A stretch of DNA of 64,000 nt from Paramacrobiotus metropolitanus (taxonomy: Eukaryota > Tardigrada > Eutardigrada > Parachela > Macrobiotidae): contig NW_026570222.1 of NCBI RefSeq assembly GCF_019649055.1, positions 806,001-870,000 on the forward strand. Reading direction: 5' to 3'. The position numbers and the translations under genes were made by a program. Positions 1 through 12,261 of the stretch are shown here, piece by piece (position 1 is the first letter of the stretch; the number at the start of each line of letters is the position of its first letter). The notes under the pieces are model-generated. The model saw only the letters and a list, made by a program, of their open reading frames with translations. It was not told the origin of the DNA and did not search any database.

Positions 1-178
1 AAACCGTAAGAAAATTTATTGAGGACAACTGCTTTAACCACTATCGGTGACTAAATAATTTATGGCATTTTATCATCAATTTTTTGCGCTACTTTGCTGA
101 TCCACTGTTTTACCCTCACACTGCCAGATCTTGTGATTGAATCCTAGTAAATTTTTCCATTTTATTAACATTTTACAG

Positions 179-367
179 ACAATTGACAAAACAACGGCAA
201 TTGTGGACAAAAACCAGACTCGTTTAGAAAAGGAAAATGCGAAATTGGCGGAGCAGACAAAAAAGAACACAAGTTGGTGGGTGCTGTTCTTCTTGATTGG
301 ATTGTTTGGCATTTTTGTAATGATGGTACTCTTTATGAGATTGTTTCCCAAGCCACGGACACGATAA
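179..367 (+). CDS. USE1: USE1-type ER SNARE, last exon (partial)
   Basis: This is the 3' terminal exon of a gene that begins left of the window. It opens after a tttacag acceptor at 172-178 in phase 0 and ends at a TAA at 365-367. The 62 residues comprise a heptad-like polar SNARE stretch (DKNQTRLEKENAKLAEQTKK), then W-W and a roughly 22-residue hydrophobic tail (VLFFLIGLFGIFVMMVLFMR), ending with a short basic luminal tip. That is the C-terminal anchor layout of USE1/Slt1, the SNARE for Golgi-to-ER retrograde fusion, whose tail also ends in a basic R-x-x-P-K-like sequence. An AATAAA follows at 507-512. A different tail-anchored SNARE is possible because only this exon is visible. Confidence 0.72.
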   Translation, partial: TIDKTTAIVDKNQTRLEKENAKLAEQTKKNTSWWVLFFLIGLFGIFVMMVLFMRLFPKPRTR

Positions 368-589
368 AATTGTTGAAGTGCCGGGGAAACCGCCTGTATA
401 ATAAGATCATTTGTATGAATTCTCTTGTGCAGTCTTTCGAGCGCCGGTATCCTGCCAGTCAGTTGCAAACGTGCTCTTCTATTCGCTCTGTAAAACAATT
501 TACACAAATAAAATTTAGGGAAGTTTTGGGAGTCACCGAGTTAGTAAAGTTACTATCCTGGAGACAGATTGACTAAGAATTGGTAGTAA

Positions 590-3094
590 TTAAATCAGTA
601 ATTCGAAAATCAGATTTTTATATAGAGTCTGCTTGCCTTGACATTTTTCGCATTTAACACTGCAGCACCAGACGAATTTACACCGGCAATCTTTCTCCAC
701 TTCTTTACCATGGTACGATATCCTCTTCCGCAGCACATTAAACTGCAGCCATCAATACCGCGACTGGTCTTGTTGCACTTTCTCCCTCTCGTTCCGCCAA
801 TTCCGTGTTTCATATTTCGCTCACAATAGTCGGGTGACCTATCCAGATAGACCAAATCGTCCTTTGCGGGAATTTTGTCACCGCGATATTTTGGTTTCAG
901 TTTGCCTTTTTTGCGATTCATTCTAACCTAGAAAGTGGGAAAACGCTTTGCAAATTGAACTACTTCGTACTTATACTTACTACACAGCGATGTACTTTAT
1001 AAAACCTTGGTAAGTACAGATACGTCGTATGCATTAATAAGTTCGGACTGGGAATTGATTTTATACTGTAACAGTGTAACTTCTACGATTAAAGTACAAG
1101 TAATCATTAATTTATTTAGCTTAAGAACAGAAATCTGCCTTTCGTGTGAAAAACTCAAAAGTAAATTCCAAGAAATGCTAGACCACTATTTGTTTACTTG
1201 TGAAGCGCTTTCAAATTTGCTGCTCAGCGAATCGCCGATTTTGTGGAACATGGGTAGTTTTTGCCAGCAAAACTTCATAGAGCAGGATCCAGAAACACCG
1301 TGACATTTGCATAATATTTGCATATTATTCCGGACATGCCGTCTTCCTGCTTCATTGTTGTGTAAATTCATAAGTCCTTCCGGATGACGCGAAGTTTCTT
1401 TTGTGTCCACGAAATCCCGACTGAAACGTTCGCCGATAGTAATATCATCGCTGCAGCCGCTCCAGTGAAACCGTCCGTGTGCCGGCTTGTTGTTTAAGCG
1501 GTCGTCGCACATGCAGTCCAAAATATCACCTAGGTAAAGATCCCGCACTCGTCCGCGCTTAATTAACTTTGTAGTTACACATAACCATTCGTTAATAATA
1601 TTCCTTTACAGTTATTCGTTCCTTCCAAATTAAAAACAGAGAGCTAAACAATATCGAGAAAACATAAAAATAAAAGCATCTATCTAGATCTATGAAATAC
1701 ATAGATTTTGTATTAAGTACAATACGTAACTGGAAGAATACTACAAATACGGTATCCATGCATCGTGCAGGCGTACATAGACAGTATTAGACACCCAGAA
1801 GATACAAAAGAAACTTAATATTGTACCTTGGCTGCACGCTTTGGTAATGGAATACGCCACTCCAGCAGAACTTATGGCATAAACGAAAGCCTTCTCCCGG
1901 CTATCTGTTGGAAACAGCGTAAAGGGAAAAACGTTACCTGCTCCATCTACCGATTTCAGTTTGTTTACAAAATTATTTACTTACATGTGTTTATTTTGAA
2001 GCCAGTTTATCTTCTTCAAAATAATAAGTGTTATTATCAGATTTTTAATAATTATAAGAAGCACTGGCATCACATGCAGTTTCGTTGTCAATCACTTTTT
2101 CATTTAAGAAAACGTTTCGTTTATACCAATAATGTTTTCAGAATTTTCTACGAACGTACTTATATTCAACACCGGTCCAAAACCATTGGATGAATTGCTG
2201 ACACCGGTAGACGTCAACGAACAATTCCATCTCTGTTGCTGGAACTGTTGCTGGCATTCTGTTATGCCCGTTCTGACTCCCGCAATTACCTAATGGTTTA
2301 CACACAAAATATCTTTAGCTTGTCCTAGGCGCATTCTTTAATTTATGTCTACGCCGTGCAAGTAAAGAGCTTCCTGGTGGTCCGCGAATTATTAGCGCAT
2401 GCGCTCGAGTAATCCTCTTGACATTTTCTTGCACCAGAGACACACTCAGTCACTCTGTACGGCGTAGAGTTTCGACCGCAACTTATTGTGAAGCCAGAAA
2501 ATGTCAACGAATCTCATTACCGTTTTCAAAACATTGTGGTCAGCCACACAAAGCTGCTTCTGTTTGTCTCCCAGGTAATCGAGATTTCGGCAAACTGATT
2601 GATACGCTATGACCTTATTTGAACTGTCATCGGAATTTGACGCAACATGCACAGCTGATGTTCCCAGTAACCTGTAATAAAATCGCGGCATTGTGCATGT
2701 GTTGCAAAAAAAGATGTAGCGGATTTGCAATACATTAATCTTTTATGTATGTATATGCATATGCACATATATATAAGCACATTTATTTTATCGTTACGCA
2801 TACAAAGTATTGCTCTTGCGCTGTAAGGCGTAAATTATATGCCGGTAAACAGTTAATTTTTTGCATTGATACTGTGACCTCTGCATATGCAGTATATATA
2901 TTTATTGTTTCAAAAAGTATTCAAAAATTTACTATATATGTAGCCTTCATGTGTTTGTTTCCTATTTCAACTTCAAAATTAATAAAAGCGAGACCTAATC
3001 GCGACAGGGGTTCATCATCAGCTTACCACCACGACGAAAATGCCGGTCGAAAAATTTGTAGCAGAATAAGTCCGGAAACAACTGGATCCACCAT
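590..3094 (-). CDS. Wnt secreted signalling ligand, six exons, one frame break
   Basis: Secreted lipid-modified ligand for Frizzled/LRP receptors. Exons on the minus strand: 3027-3094, 2521-2671, 2184-2289, 1827-1904, 1198-1529 and 590-927. All junctions are GT-AG and phases agree. The start gives a hydrophobic signal-like N terminus (about residues 7-38). Recognisable Wnt blocks follow in order: [32 protein letters not shown], the GCSDDI segment, [12 protein letters not shown], the [10 protein letters not shown] loop carrying the acylated serine, [12 protein letters not shown], and [11 protein letters not shown] with the CCGRGY motif. After CCGRGY the frame breaks at 704-706 (see findings). 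The -1 frame holds the expected [17 protein letters not shown]. Corrected length is about 357 aa, normal for Wnt. The usual final Y-x-C is not seen. The subfamily is uncertain: Wnt4, Wnt16 or WntA types look closest. Confidence 0.88.
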
Positions 3095-4444
3095 AAATAC
3101 ATGGGAACTTGTCATTTTGTTCCTCAGCTCATATATACCAAATAATAGTATCATAAAGCTGAGATAAAAAAAATCAGGCTCCAGTTAATCCTGGTTCACA
3201 TGTTTGGACCATGCATGAGTCCAGTTCCAGTTCGTGATTCAAAGGTGTCACTTGCCTTCACTTGGCAGGATGCCCAGTCCTGCTTTATACTCAATAATAA
3301 AGGTTTGTGAAAAGAGCAACAGCCGCAAAATTGATTCCTAACAGGATTAGCTTTTGCAAATTCTGGGAGTATCACTGATATGATACGTCTTTACACATTC
3401 CACACGGCCTACTCGGCCGATCGGACTACACATATCCATTCAACAGATTGTTACAAATCGCGGGTTGGGCAGAGTTAAGCTCAGTCAACTGAGCCCCAAA
3501 GTTAATAAGACGGTATTAAATGCTCAGTGTCCATCTGCTTAGATAATCTGACCATTCTCCCATTGGAGTAGCGCTAGCTTCGTCGACGCAGGACACGATA
3601 TTATATCTGTGCTTGTCCATCATAATTAAGCGGGATAGGACATTTCTCTAATCAACGTTTACATTTTCATTGACCAAACACTGATACGAAACTGCACACA
3701 CGGACACACTTGGTCAGACATTGGAAATGTGGTAGCCCAAGCATGATGGATTGATTACGCACCATGAATTCTTTTGACATGTGATTGCTTTATTAGAAGC
3801 TGGCTTCGGATGGGACGACCGTCAGGTTCTGCGGTGCAAACGGTTTTGCCGTAACACTGCTTGTGTACAATTAATTACACTATACTTAATTATACACTGG
3901 TTTTTCCGTATAACTGCTTGTGTACATTGAGTTACATTTCACTTAACAAGACGGAAGAGACAAAAAAAAATTTTATTTATATTTCAGGCTATTTCCTTGA
4001 TTCTGTCGCACGACACCGTTTCCATTTGACGAATAGCCATCAATTACGCTAAAAGACCAATCATAATTAACACATAAAAAAACAAAGAGAACAAACACTG
4101 GGCAACCATTGCTGGATGTTTTGAGCTCACAAAACCTCTCGACAACCAAGCTTTCTGAAAAATACACAGCATGATCACACAAAGTCACAAACAATCGCAT
4201 CGCAATGCTCTGCTTAGCGGGCATGACTGACAGGTTTGCGGCTGACTGACTACGACAACTGGCCGGGTGTCGCATCGCCTGACGATGGATGGATAACACA
4301 ATGGAAAAGGCGGATATCATGTTAGTATGGTAAACGCGCTTTGGATAGGAAGACATTTCTGTTCACCGCAAATAGTGACGAGAGCACCACACATTTATCC
4401 AAAATCGGAGACAGCAAATCAAGACAATCAGTTAGCGGAGCGCT
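3095..4444. other. Intergenic between Wnt and ELP1, with a short tandem repeat
   Basis: No convincing coding exon was found on either strand. AT-rich, with one imperfect tandem duplication near 3848-3955 (described separately). Wnt regulatory sequence would be expected here, but no specific motif can be named. Confidence 0.5.
3848..3955. repeat. Two imperfect tandem copies of about 55 bp
   Basis: The phrase ctgcttgtgtaca followed by an attacac-like stretch and the cacttaa/tacttaa end occurs twice about 58 bp apart, each preceded by a ggttttgccgtaa or ggtttttccgtat variant. It is a simple local duplication with no coding content. Confidence 0.55.
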
Positions 4445-7400
4445 TCAGTCATCCAGCTGATCCATCTTGCATTCATTCCATTTTGACACATTATTCAGTT
4501 CTGGTGGAATAAACAAGACCAGATCGGACAACGACAGGTTCCCAATCTGTCCGTCGGAAACAGATGAATTCTGCATATCAGCGGCTATCATGTTCGAAGT
4601 TGCATTTGGTCCATATGCCTGCAAAACTGCGATTACTTTCTGTTGCTCGTTAGAATATTCAGTTGTAGAGAAAATTCTTTAGTCACTGCACCTTACTTTA
4701 CAGTACGAAAAAAATTAACAAGCACCGCTTCTTGAAGTACTTTTTCGTAAACGTGAATGTCAAAAAAGTACAGTCCACACCGGCTCCATGCGTACTACCG
4801 GCAACAATAGCTGTCCAAAAAACAAATAAACTCAAAACTGATAATGCGAATTTTAAGAACCTTCACATTCGTTTAACACCCATTCTGCTAGACTTATAAG
4901 GTAAAATAATAGGACTTACATAGCCTCCAGGACGGACACCCGTGACATTCAGCAGACTCTGCACACTCCATACTACAGATCGCTTCGCGGCCAGCTCCTG
5001 TACCAAACTATCGAACTGCTGGAAAAGATTCTTTGCAGCATTCGACAAACCGATTAAGACTGATATCTTCAGCAAACTTTCGATATCTTTCATCATCACG
5101 TTTGCCTGGTTATACAGGCTCCTGATGGTATCCAGCAGTGCCAATTCTTCATATGATCCTCCTTCTCGCAGACTACGCTTCTTCTTCTCGTCTTTCCGCT
5201 TACTTTTACTGGAGCTCTTGCTCAGCTTGCTCAGTTTAGAACCACGAGAGTGGTCCGAAATGGAACTTGTCTCTGAAGCGGTATCTACGTAATCTTCTCC
5301 ACTATCCTTCTTATCTTGCTTCATTTGTCGCACAACTACTAAGCGACTCGAATATTTTTTTAAGCTGGTCTTGATCTCTTCAATTTCATGCAAAAAATCT
5401 GCATGGCACTTCTCAGCTGTCAATTTTAGGCGAGGAAATGTATCTTCCTTGACGTTCTGCCCGCTAGCTATCAATAACAGCAAATCGTCCCAGCATCTTC
5501 CTGCCAAAAACGTCTCTGTTGCTTGTACAGAATTATTCGAAAAACGTAGTAATAGATTTCCAGCTTCAGCGTGCCTGCTGTTCGATTGTAACTGCAAGGC
5601 TAACTGCTGTGCCAATTTCGATAGTCTTTCAGTCTCCCAGCCGGCACGATGGGCGCACGACATGGCCAGCTGCCAGTCCAGTGATTTTCGATACGAATCC
5701 ACTGCTTCCTCAAAAAACTGTCCTTCCTCATAAGCCACACCCGCTTCAAAGGCTCTCCGTTTTTGTTTATTTAAATACTCTCCATATAAGAATAAAATTC
5801 GACTTCTTTCACTGCTCTGCTCAGGAAATATCTGCAATGCGTCTTTGTACAAATTATGTCGCGTCATAATATCCACAAACTCTTCAAAATATTCCGGTCC
5901 CAACCTGGCCAAATGTTTTAACGCTTTGGAATAGCGCTTTAAGTGCTTATCAATCTCCAGAAACTGTCGCGCTTCAGGCTGTAGAATACGGAACTGATTC
6001 AAAAACGGAATGTACTCTTTTGGATCCTTCCGCGACTTTCCGGCCACCATTAAAACCAGTTCTAGATCGTATGTTCCGAGAGCAATATTAAACAGCTCGT
6101 TCACATCAGCGGAATACAGAATAAATTTCAATGCTTCTTCGGCCGAAATATATGGCTGACTTGCACCACGTAGATCTTTCACTCTGAAGAGGGCTGTCTC
6201 CAACTGAGAAGGTTTCTTGTATATGTCACAAGCTAAAAGGGAAATGAACATTTTTCCCAAAGGCTGGCTGCCAATAATCTTCTCCAACCGATCCAGGACG
6301 GTATTAACTTTGTTCGAGACAGAAGGCGAAGCCTGCGCAAAGTGCGCCGCGTAAGTTGTGCTCGTCACATTATCGTTGTTCAACTCAGCAATGAAGATAT
6401 TCATATTGGCCGAGTCGTTCAACTGCTCCACAAATAATTGGACATCGTTTAGGAAAGTATTTACGTTGTAATCAACGAGGAGATTCATGTCCACACGATG
6501 GCGGCGAGCTAACTCAAAACCGAGAGCATAATTCTTCTGGTTTAGAGCCTGGCATATTCGGAATATAACCAAGGCTCGTGGATGGCTGCAAACAAAAACT
6601 CATTTCGATCCTACAAAAGTAACATAACGAAAACGCAAACCCAATGAACAGAAGGACATACATTGTCTCCAGATTACCACGTGGAAGCTGTAAAATCACA
6701 TCCGTCCTGTCCGAAACCACTGTCACAAGCCGCGATCCTCGCTCCACTTCTCTTTCATCTCTTAACGCTCCAAATTTTTCGATTCCACGACGAATGGATG
6801 TCAATTTGTGATGATGTGTTGTGTACAGCAAAAAATTATGATCGACAATGAATGATGTACATGAATCGCTAATTAAATCCTCTTTCCGATACAATCGCTT
6901 AGACGCACTGTGTAATCCAAATAATTCTTCCTCAGAAACTATTTCCACTCTGTCACATGGTAAGGGAAACCTGAACAACTTGGAAACAACCGCGCCGGTC
7001 AAGTTGTCCATCAGTTTGAAGATCACACCGTTGCAAGTCGCTACAACAAAAAAATCCCCGCGCGGTATGCAATTCAGAATGGGTGCATCAAAATATGCCA
7101 GCAATCGACATGTTTTGTCTGCTTCCAGAAATTCCATTGATGACAATGATTCCAGTTCCATTTGTGATTCATGTTTCACTGAAAACACCCACAAACCCCA
7201 TAAAGGAACTCCATTTTGGTTAGCTGGTTCAACTACGGCCAACACTTGGGGACCAAACCAAAATATTCGGGGATAATTCGCAAACGGGATAACGCAAGTC
7301 TTCCGCAATATGGGTGCAGCTGTTGGATCCAAGCGGCTCGAATAAAATATCGAAACAGATTTCTTGTCCGTTACAACCGCAAGCTCATAAAAATCATGGG

Positions 7401-9191
7401 TAGAATAAAACGCCACTTGATTAATGAAGGAGTCCAAGGTCAAAAAATGGGAAGACGAAGGAGGAGGAACAATTCCGGAAGCAAAATTTGTCAATAAAAC
7501 CCTCGTTCCATCAATTACGGCAACCGTCGAGGAACTATCTTCGCTGCGACAGCAGCTCCATGTCCATTCTACTGTGGACAGACTTCCCGAATCGAGAATA
7601 TAGAGAACATATGGTTCGTGCTGACTCCAGCGAGCCGCTGCAATCTGATCCGCACCGGTGCGCGGATAGCGCAAAGTCTGTTTAGCATACCAATGATAAT
7701 TGTTCACAGTCCATAACTGAAGACAATCACAAAGGCCAGTCGGCTCATTGAGCACAATCCACACCAAAAGAATTTCGGACGTTGAGTTCCATTGCAGATC
7801 TTTCACAGCTGATTGTTGAGCAGGAAAGGGAAGAGCGAATTCGCCGTGCCGCAAACCATTCTTTTCAAAAAACTGAATGTGTCGTTGATCTGATTCGTAA
7901 ATCGAGGAAGCGATCAGAGCTCCGGAAGGTTTCCAAGCTAGGCACCATTCCAGGCCGTTAACAGGTTCACTGGTGCTCTGCAAAACTCCCTGTCTATCGT
8001 ACACGCGAATAAGCCGACTGCGGCGCAGCTCCGAAATGGATCCCACGGCAAAATACTGACCGTCGCCTCGCCAAGATATTCGTGGAATCGCATCATCTTC
8101 CCCCATTATTCCACCCGTTATCTGTATTAAAGCAAATCATTTCATATTCGTTTTGTGCTTGTTATTTACGTATCATTAACCAGAACCGACTACTAATTTC
8201 ATAAAATAAAAGACAAACTTGGGGAACACAGGTAACAAAGAAATTCTTCAAAAGAAGGAAATTACAAAAGCAGCATCTCTGTTCAGACACCACTGGACAC
8301 CACCACCACCACTGTTCAGACACCACCAAGTCCATAATACGTAGAACAGAGCGAACTTCGTGAAACTCAGTAATAGTACAACAGCATTTTCACTGTTTCA
8401 CACCCTATTCAAATTAAGTAAATAACTGCAAAATGTAAATGCCAGTTCGAGCTTGGAGTTGATAGTAACACTTTCGTTACTCACAGTGATACCACGCAAC
8501 TATTGCAACTTAAATTTCCCGGAACAAACAAAAATCAGGCAATTCATACCTGTGTTTTCGCTTTCGCAGCTTCCTTGCCTTCACTCCCATGAAACTGCGT
8601 TTCTTTCTTACCCCATCCGACAGTGACGGGCATTTGTTCCCCGAACTCCTCCGACTCCATAGGACTGGTAGAAACCGCCAGCCAGTCAGCTGTCATGACG
8701 ATCAAATGCGGTCCTCCGTGTGTATGGCGAGTGGTCAACGCTAATACTTCTTGATCCGCACTCCATTTACACGCACTGACACCCTCCGCAATGTGGCACA
8801 TAACAGACTATAACAAAATAAACACATTTTTTTATTTCACCTACAATGCTTCTAGAAGAAGCGTCCGCCAGGAGCGACGATCAAGTGACGCAAAAATACG
8901 TACCACGTCGTTCCCCCAAGAAAGCGCAATCGTTCCTTCGACTGTTGCGATAAACAACGCGGCTTCCGCGACAAGATAATCGATGTCCACAATGTGCGAA
9001 TGCTCCGGAGGGATACCAAAGACGGTTTCTTCCTCATTTCTTATGAAAACATAACCTGAATTACTGGCGGCCGCTACCGCTCCAGTGGTGTCTGAACAGA
9101 GGAACTTGGACTGATTGTCACCAGCATGCTCTGAAACAGTACCGAACGGCAACGAGCGGTGACGCTCGGAAACAAACTCTAAATTCCTCAT
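4445..9191 (-). CDS. ELP1: Elongator complex scaffold ELP1 (IKAP), five exons
   Basis: Scaffold subunit of Elongator, which makes the mcm5/ncm5 modifications on wobble uridine of tRNAs. Exons on the minus strand: 8904-9191, 8550-8807, 6662-8121, 4920-6585 and 4445-4618. The lengths sum to 3846 nt, an exact 1281-aa frame (human protein 1332 aa). The N-terminal half is the WD40 double propeller, with VGWGKKETQFHGSEGK, ISWRGDGQYFAV, SEPVNGLEWCLAWKPSG and FFEKNGLRHGEF. PRGNLET marks the shift to the alpha-solenoid half, which holds SAEEALKFILYSADVNELF, LVLMVAGKSRKDPKEYIPFL and the basic C-terminal stretch near KSKRKDEKKKRSLREGG, a tRNA-binding and dimerisation region. A small last exon supplies the conserved LFIPP tail. 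Stopping at 4863 instead would omit that tail and read through a good GTAAGT donor. Confidence 0.95.
8275..8330. repeat. Short internal duplication inside ELP1 intron 2
   Basis: The phrase ctgttcagacaccac occurs twice (near 8279 and 8312), separated by a caccaccaccac run. It is intronic low-complexity DNA. Confidence 0.6.
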
Positions 9192-10009
9192 TCTGAAAAA
9201 ACAGCAATAGCAACGTTGTAGCACTCTAAAGAACCAAATAAAACCAGATTCAAGACTCTATATGCAGAAAGATTCAAGATTCTATATGCAGAAAAATTTC
9301 AAAAAAGATTTCTTAGTTTCTGAATGTCCTCAATCTAAAATCTTACACGTGAGGCAGCTCGTACAACACCCGCCTGGGGGCGGCGATATTTTTGGATGTA
9401 GTCACAGTGCCGTCCTAGGCGGTTGGTTGACCACTACAGGACGCGAAAATTTCCCGAACTTTGTAGCTTCACTAGTTTGCACTTCTGAACTTCCAATTGT
9501 TTCTGCATTTTAATGAATGATATTTAAACGGATCAACGGAATGCACGAAGTTAAAACCTCGTGAAATCTCAAACCCGCAAAACTGGAACTTGGGTTACTG
9601 CACAGGCCGCAGACTTTTCGTCTTATAGTTCTGTTTCCGACTCAGAACTATCAGACGGGAAAACAATTGGGTAGACTGACCACTTGCTTGTCCATCTTCA
9701 GTCCACCATCGGGCAGAACATTGCGACAGCAGCCGTGTTGCAGATTTTTCTACTATCAGCTATCTCGTTGTAACGGGTATTAGCTGCATGTTGCATATTA
9801 CTCCATCAATCCATAAACATAAATAAAGGCTGTTTTGCGGTGCAAAAGCGAATTTGAGCGTCCATCATGCTTTTTTTCGCGCGCGTATATACAGAAAATA
9901 AAAAAAAATAAATTACAGATCACTCAAAACCAAGGGTCTTCCTTGTTAATTACAATCATACAACATTGTGCTAGAAAAATCAAACGATCAGACTAGGTCG
10001 ATTTATGAA
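9192..10009. other. Intergenic between ELP1 start and TMEM9 end
   Basis: No coding exon or RNA gene was recognised. It contains the ELP1 upstream region. A 22-bp direct repeat (agattcaaga-ttctatatgcag type) lies at about 9248-9290. Confidence 0.4.
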
Positions 10010-11068
10010 TTAGTTGTTCAAAACTGTCCGACGTATATAAACATTTCCTCTTTGCTGCGTTACTGCTCGTTTCCAGCGTGCCATCTGATCGCTCAAACGT
10101 CCAGTTATTGACAAGGTTCTCCGACGTTCACCACCGTTCCGTCCATAACCCTGCAAAAGAAATTTTTGGGATTAACGGAAACTCCTTGAAAATGTAGTAA
10201 AAAAGCACCTCAGAATCGGAGAGCAGCTGCTTTACCTCGTCGTCGAGATGCTGCTCGTAGGGAACGGAAGTGTCCTCCACGACGGCTTTGGTGGGCTTGA
10301 AAAATCTGGCTTCCAGCAGTAAATATACCATGTAAACCATGAGTATTCCCGTAATCACAATAAACGCAATGACAACAATCTGAAACGGCAAAAAGACAGT
10401 AAAGGATCGAAAGCAATGAGAAAAAATTGTTGAACACTATGTTGTGGCAAACCCGCTTAGTAACACTGATACCTTTTACAGTTTTACTAATTAATAACAT
10501 GTGACCATGTCACACCGTCAAACGACATCGCATTTTTATTACCTTTATTGTTAAAGAATTCCTGTTCTGGTGTTTACACTGGCACTTCGCACAGAATTCA
10601 CCCGCGGTGACTTTCTGTCCGTCCGCCATACTGGTCACATTGGGCAGGACAACGTGGTCACAGTTACTGTTACAGCACAATGAAAGCAATGGTAAATCAA
10701 CGCGACATGTTGAGTTGTGTGAATTTCACTTGCTTACCATTGTTCAGGGTTTACGTTCCTGATATAAACAGCACGTCCTGTGCCGTTGATACGGGGACAA
10801 ATACATTTGCAACGTTTGTCGGAATGATCCTTAAGCAGAAATGCAAAATGTGTAACAAATTACAAACAAGACCAAACTCTCATAATAAGTTCCTGGGTAT
10901 GCGATCAATTCCTCAAATTTTACTGGTTTTCAGGTTTTGGAAGAATTTTCGTACCTCATTGTCATCAGTTCCATACGCCCTCGTGGTCACAAATAGCAAT
11001 AACATCGAAACAATAATGAAATTATAGGAGCGCCATGTTTTCAAAGCCCGTGCAATATTAAGATCCAT
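10010..11068 (-). CDS. TMEM9: TMEM9-family lysosomal membrane protein, five exons
   Basis: Type I membrane protein of late endosomes and lysosomes. Vertebrate TMEM9 binds the V-ATPase and affects acidification. Exons on the minus strand: 10955-11068, 10738-10829, 10543-10666, 10209-10379 and 10010-10150, giving 213 aa in a closed frame. Residues 1-33 hold a signal peptide (IIVSMLLLFVTTRAYG). The luminal part has the family cysteine pattern, with DKRCKCICP, then CNCDHVVLP and FCAKCQCKHQNRNSLTIK. One membrane span follows (IVVIAFIVITGILMVYMVYL). The cytosolic tail carries YEQHLDDE and ends in MARWKRAVTQQR, the counterpart of the family's QQRWKLQVQEQR block. It lies upstream of ELP1 on the same strand. 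Confidence 0.92.
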
Positions 11069-12261
11069 GTCGCCCTCAGTTGATGGTGAGATAAGTCACG
11101 AAGCACTTACGTTTTTATGAGTTTAGGAACTGCAGAGCAGCAGATTAAAGAAATTAATGGAATATGATTACCGCTTACGCAGTCCAGGAAGCGAAACGTA
11201 CCTCCAAAACTTTTTTGCAGGTACTAGTTAGTAAGGTAACAGTACCAGTACTAGTTCTAATGTAAGGTAACCGTAGATTTGGTGCTACGAGCCTACGATC
11301 GCTATTATTAAAAAAAGTACCTAAAATTAGCAAAGGGAAGAATACTACAAATTACAAGATTTAATATAAAACTTCGGTATATGTAAGTGCCCATATTTTT
11401 TTTAGTTTGTGATTTCAAATTAATTTTTGAAGTCGCGCTTAGCCAACCGCAGTCACAGACCATGCCGCAGTGCTCACCAGATTGCTGTAGAATCCGCCTC
11501 GGCGCCTCCCCAGAAGAGTGGCATTATTTTTACAGCAGTCGCCGTCATTGACTGACGTAATATTGACTAGACCGCGTGCGATGACAAAGTGCTGCTAGTG
11601 GCAAAATTCAAAATGCACCATTAATTGGATTTACGCCCATTTTTTTACTGGAATTTTCAATATTTTTAAGTTAAGCAGTTTGACATGGTAAAGGTGCTGT
11701 GCGACTGAAAAAAGGCAGTAGCAAATAAGCAGGGCGCTATCCACTGGAAACCCAGAAACGGCTGAAAAAGGCGCCGATGGGGGAATCGAACCCCGGCTAC
11801 GTCGTTAGATCCGCGTAGGCAGTACCACTGCACCACGGCGCAATACGTTGAAAACTTGAAATCATTTGAAAGATTTTGTCGCTGTACGTGAGCCGCTTCT
11901 CCGCTCACACTAGCAATATGCACGGAGAAAAATAAATTCAAAAATTGTTATACGTAACTGCTAGACAACAGGAGTACGGCACGACGACACAGTAGATCTG
12001 GAATTTCCGACACTCTCGGCATCTCCCCGAAGACGGGAAAATGAAAATTCCAAAAAGTCGGTTTTTTGGAATTTTCAGAAGATGCCACGTTCAGCCAAAA
12101 TGCTTAGCCTGGCAAATTTCCGAGCCGAGCTAATACTCTGACCAATCACAGCTTCCTTGGCGTGACGTCAATTTCAATTTTCGGTATCACGGTCATTTTC
12201 GACTTCCGGCTGCATTTTGCTTTGGAGCAAATCGCACTAGGTATACTGTACTCGTACTGAC
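11069..12261. other. Intergenic between TMEM9 and the hAT MITE
   Basis: No protein-coding exon was seen. It holds the tRNA-like sequence at 11770-11842. Around 12004-12085 there is an imperfect inverted repeat (gaattttca/tgaaaattcc with a disrupted loop) that may be the remnant of a small mobile element. Confidence 0.4.
11770..11842 (-). tRNA. tRNA-like sequence, probably a pseudogene or SINE head
   Basis: The minus strand has a B box ggttcgattcc matching consensus exactly and an A-box-like tggtgcagtgg at the right distance, 73 nt overall. The acceptor arms (gcgccg/cggcgc) and the D arm (gcag/ctgc) pair, and ctacg/cgtag form a stem. However, that stem encloses a 12-nt loop instead of 7, and the T stem and acceptor are separated by extra bases. 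No confident anticodon can be given. It is more likely a degenerate tRNA or tRNA-derived repeat than a working tRNA. Confidence 0.5.

Noticed and set aside
137-178. Start codon at 137 as the beginning of the USE1-like protein
   Set aside because: The residues before T at 179 are intron: a tttacag acceptor ends at 178 and the preceding text has no SNARE character.
2330-2440. A cysteine-containing frame ([12 protein letters not shown]-like) on the minus strand as the second Wnt exon
   Set aside because: The exon at 2184-2289 contains the true ECQxQFxxxRWNC block and fits the phase; the other frame lies within the intron.
4863-4919. ELP1 stop at 4863
   Set aside because: A GTAAGT donor at 4914-4919 and the conserved tail exon at 4445-4618 make read-through the less likely end.
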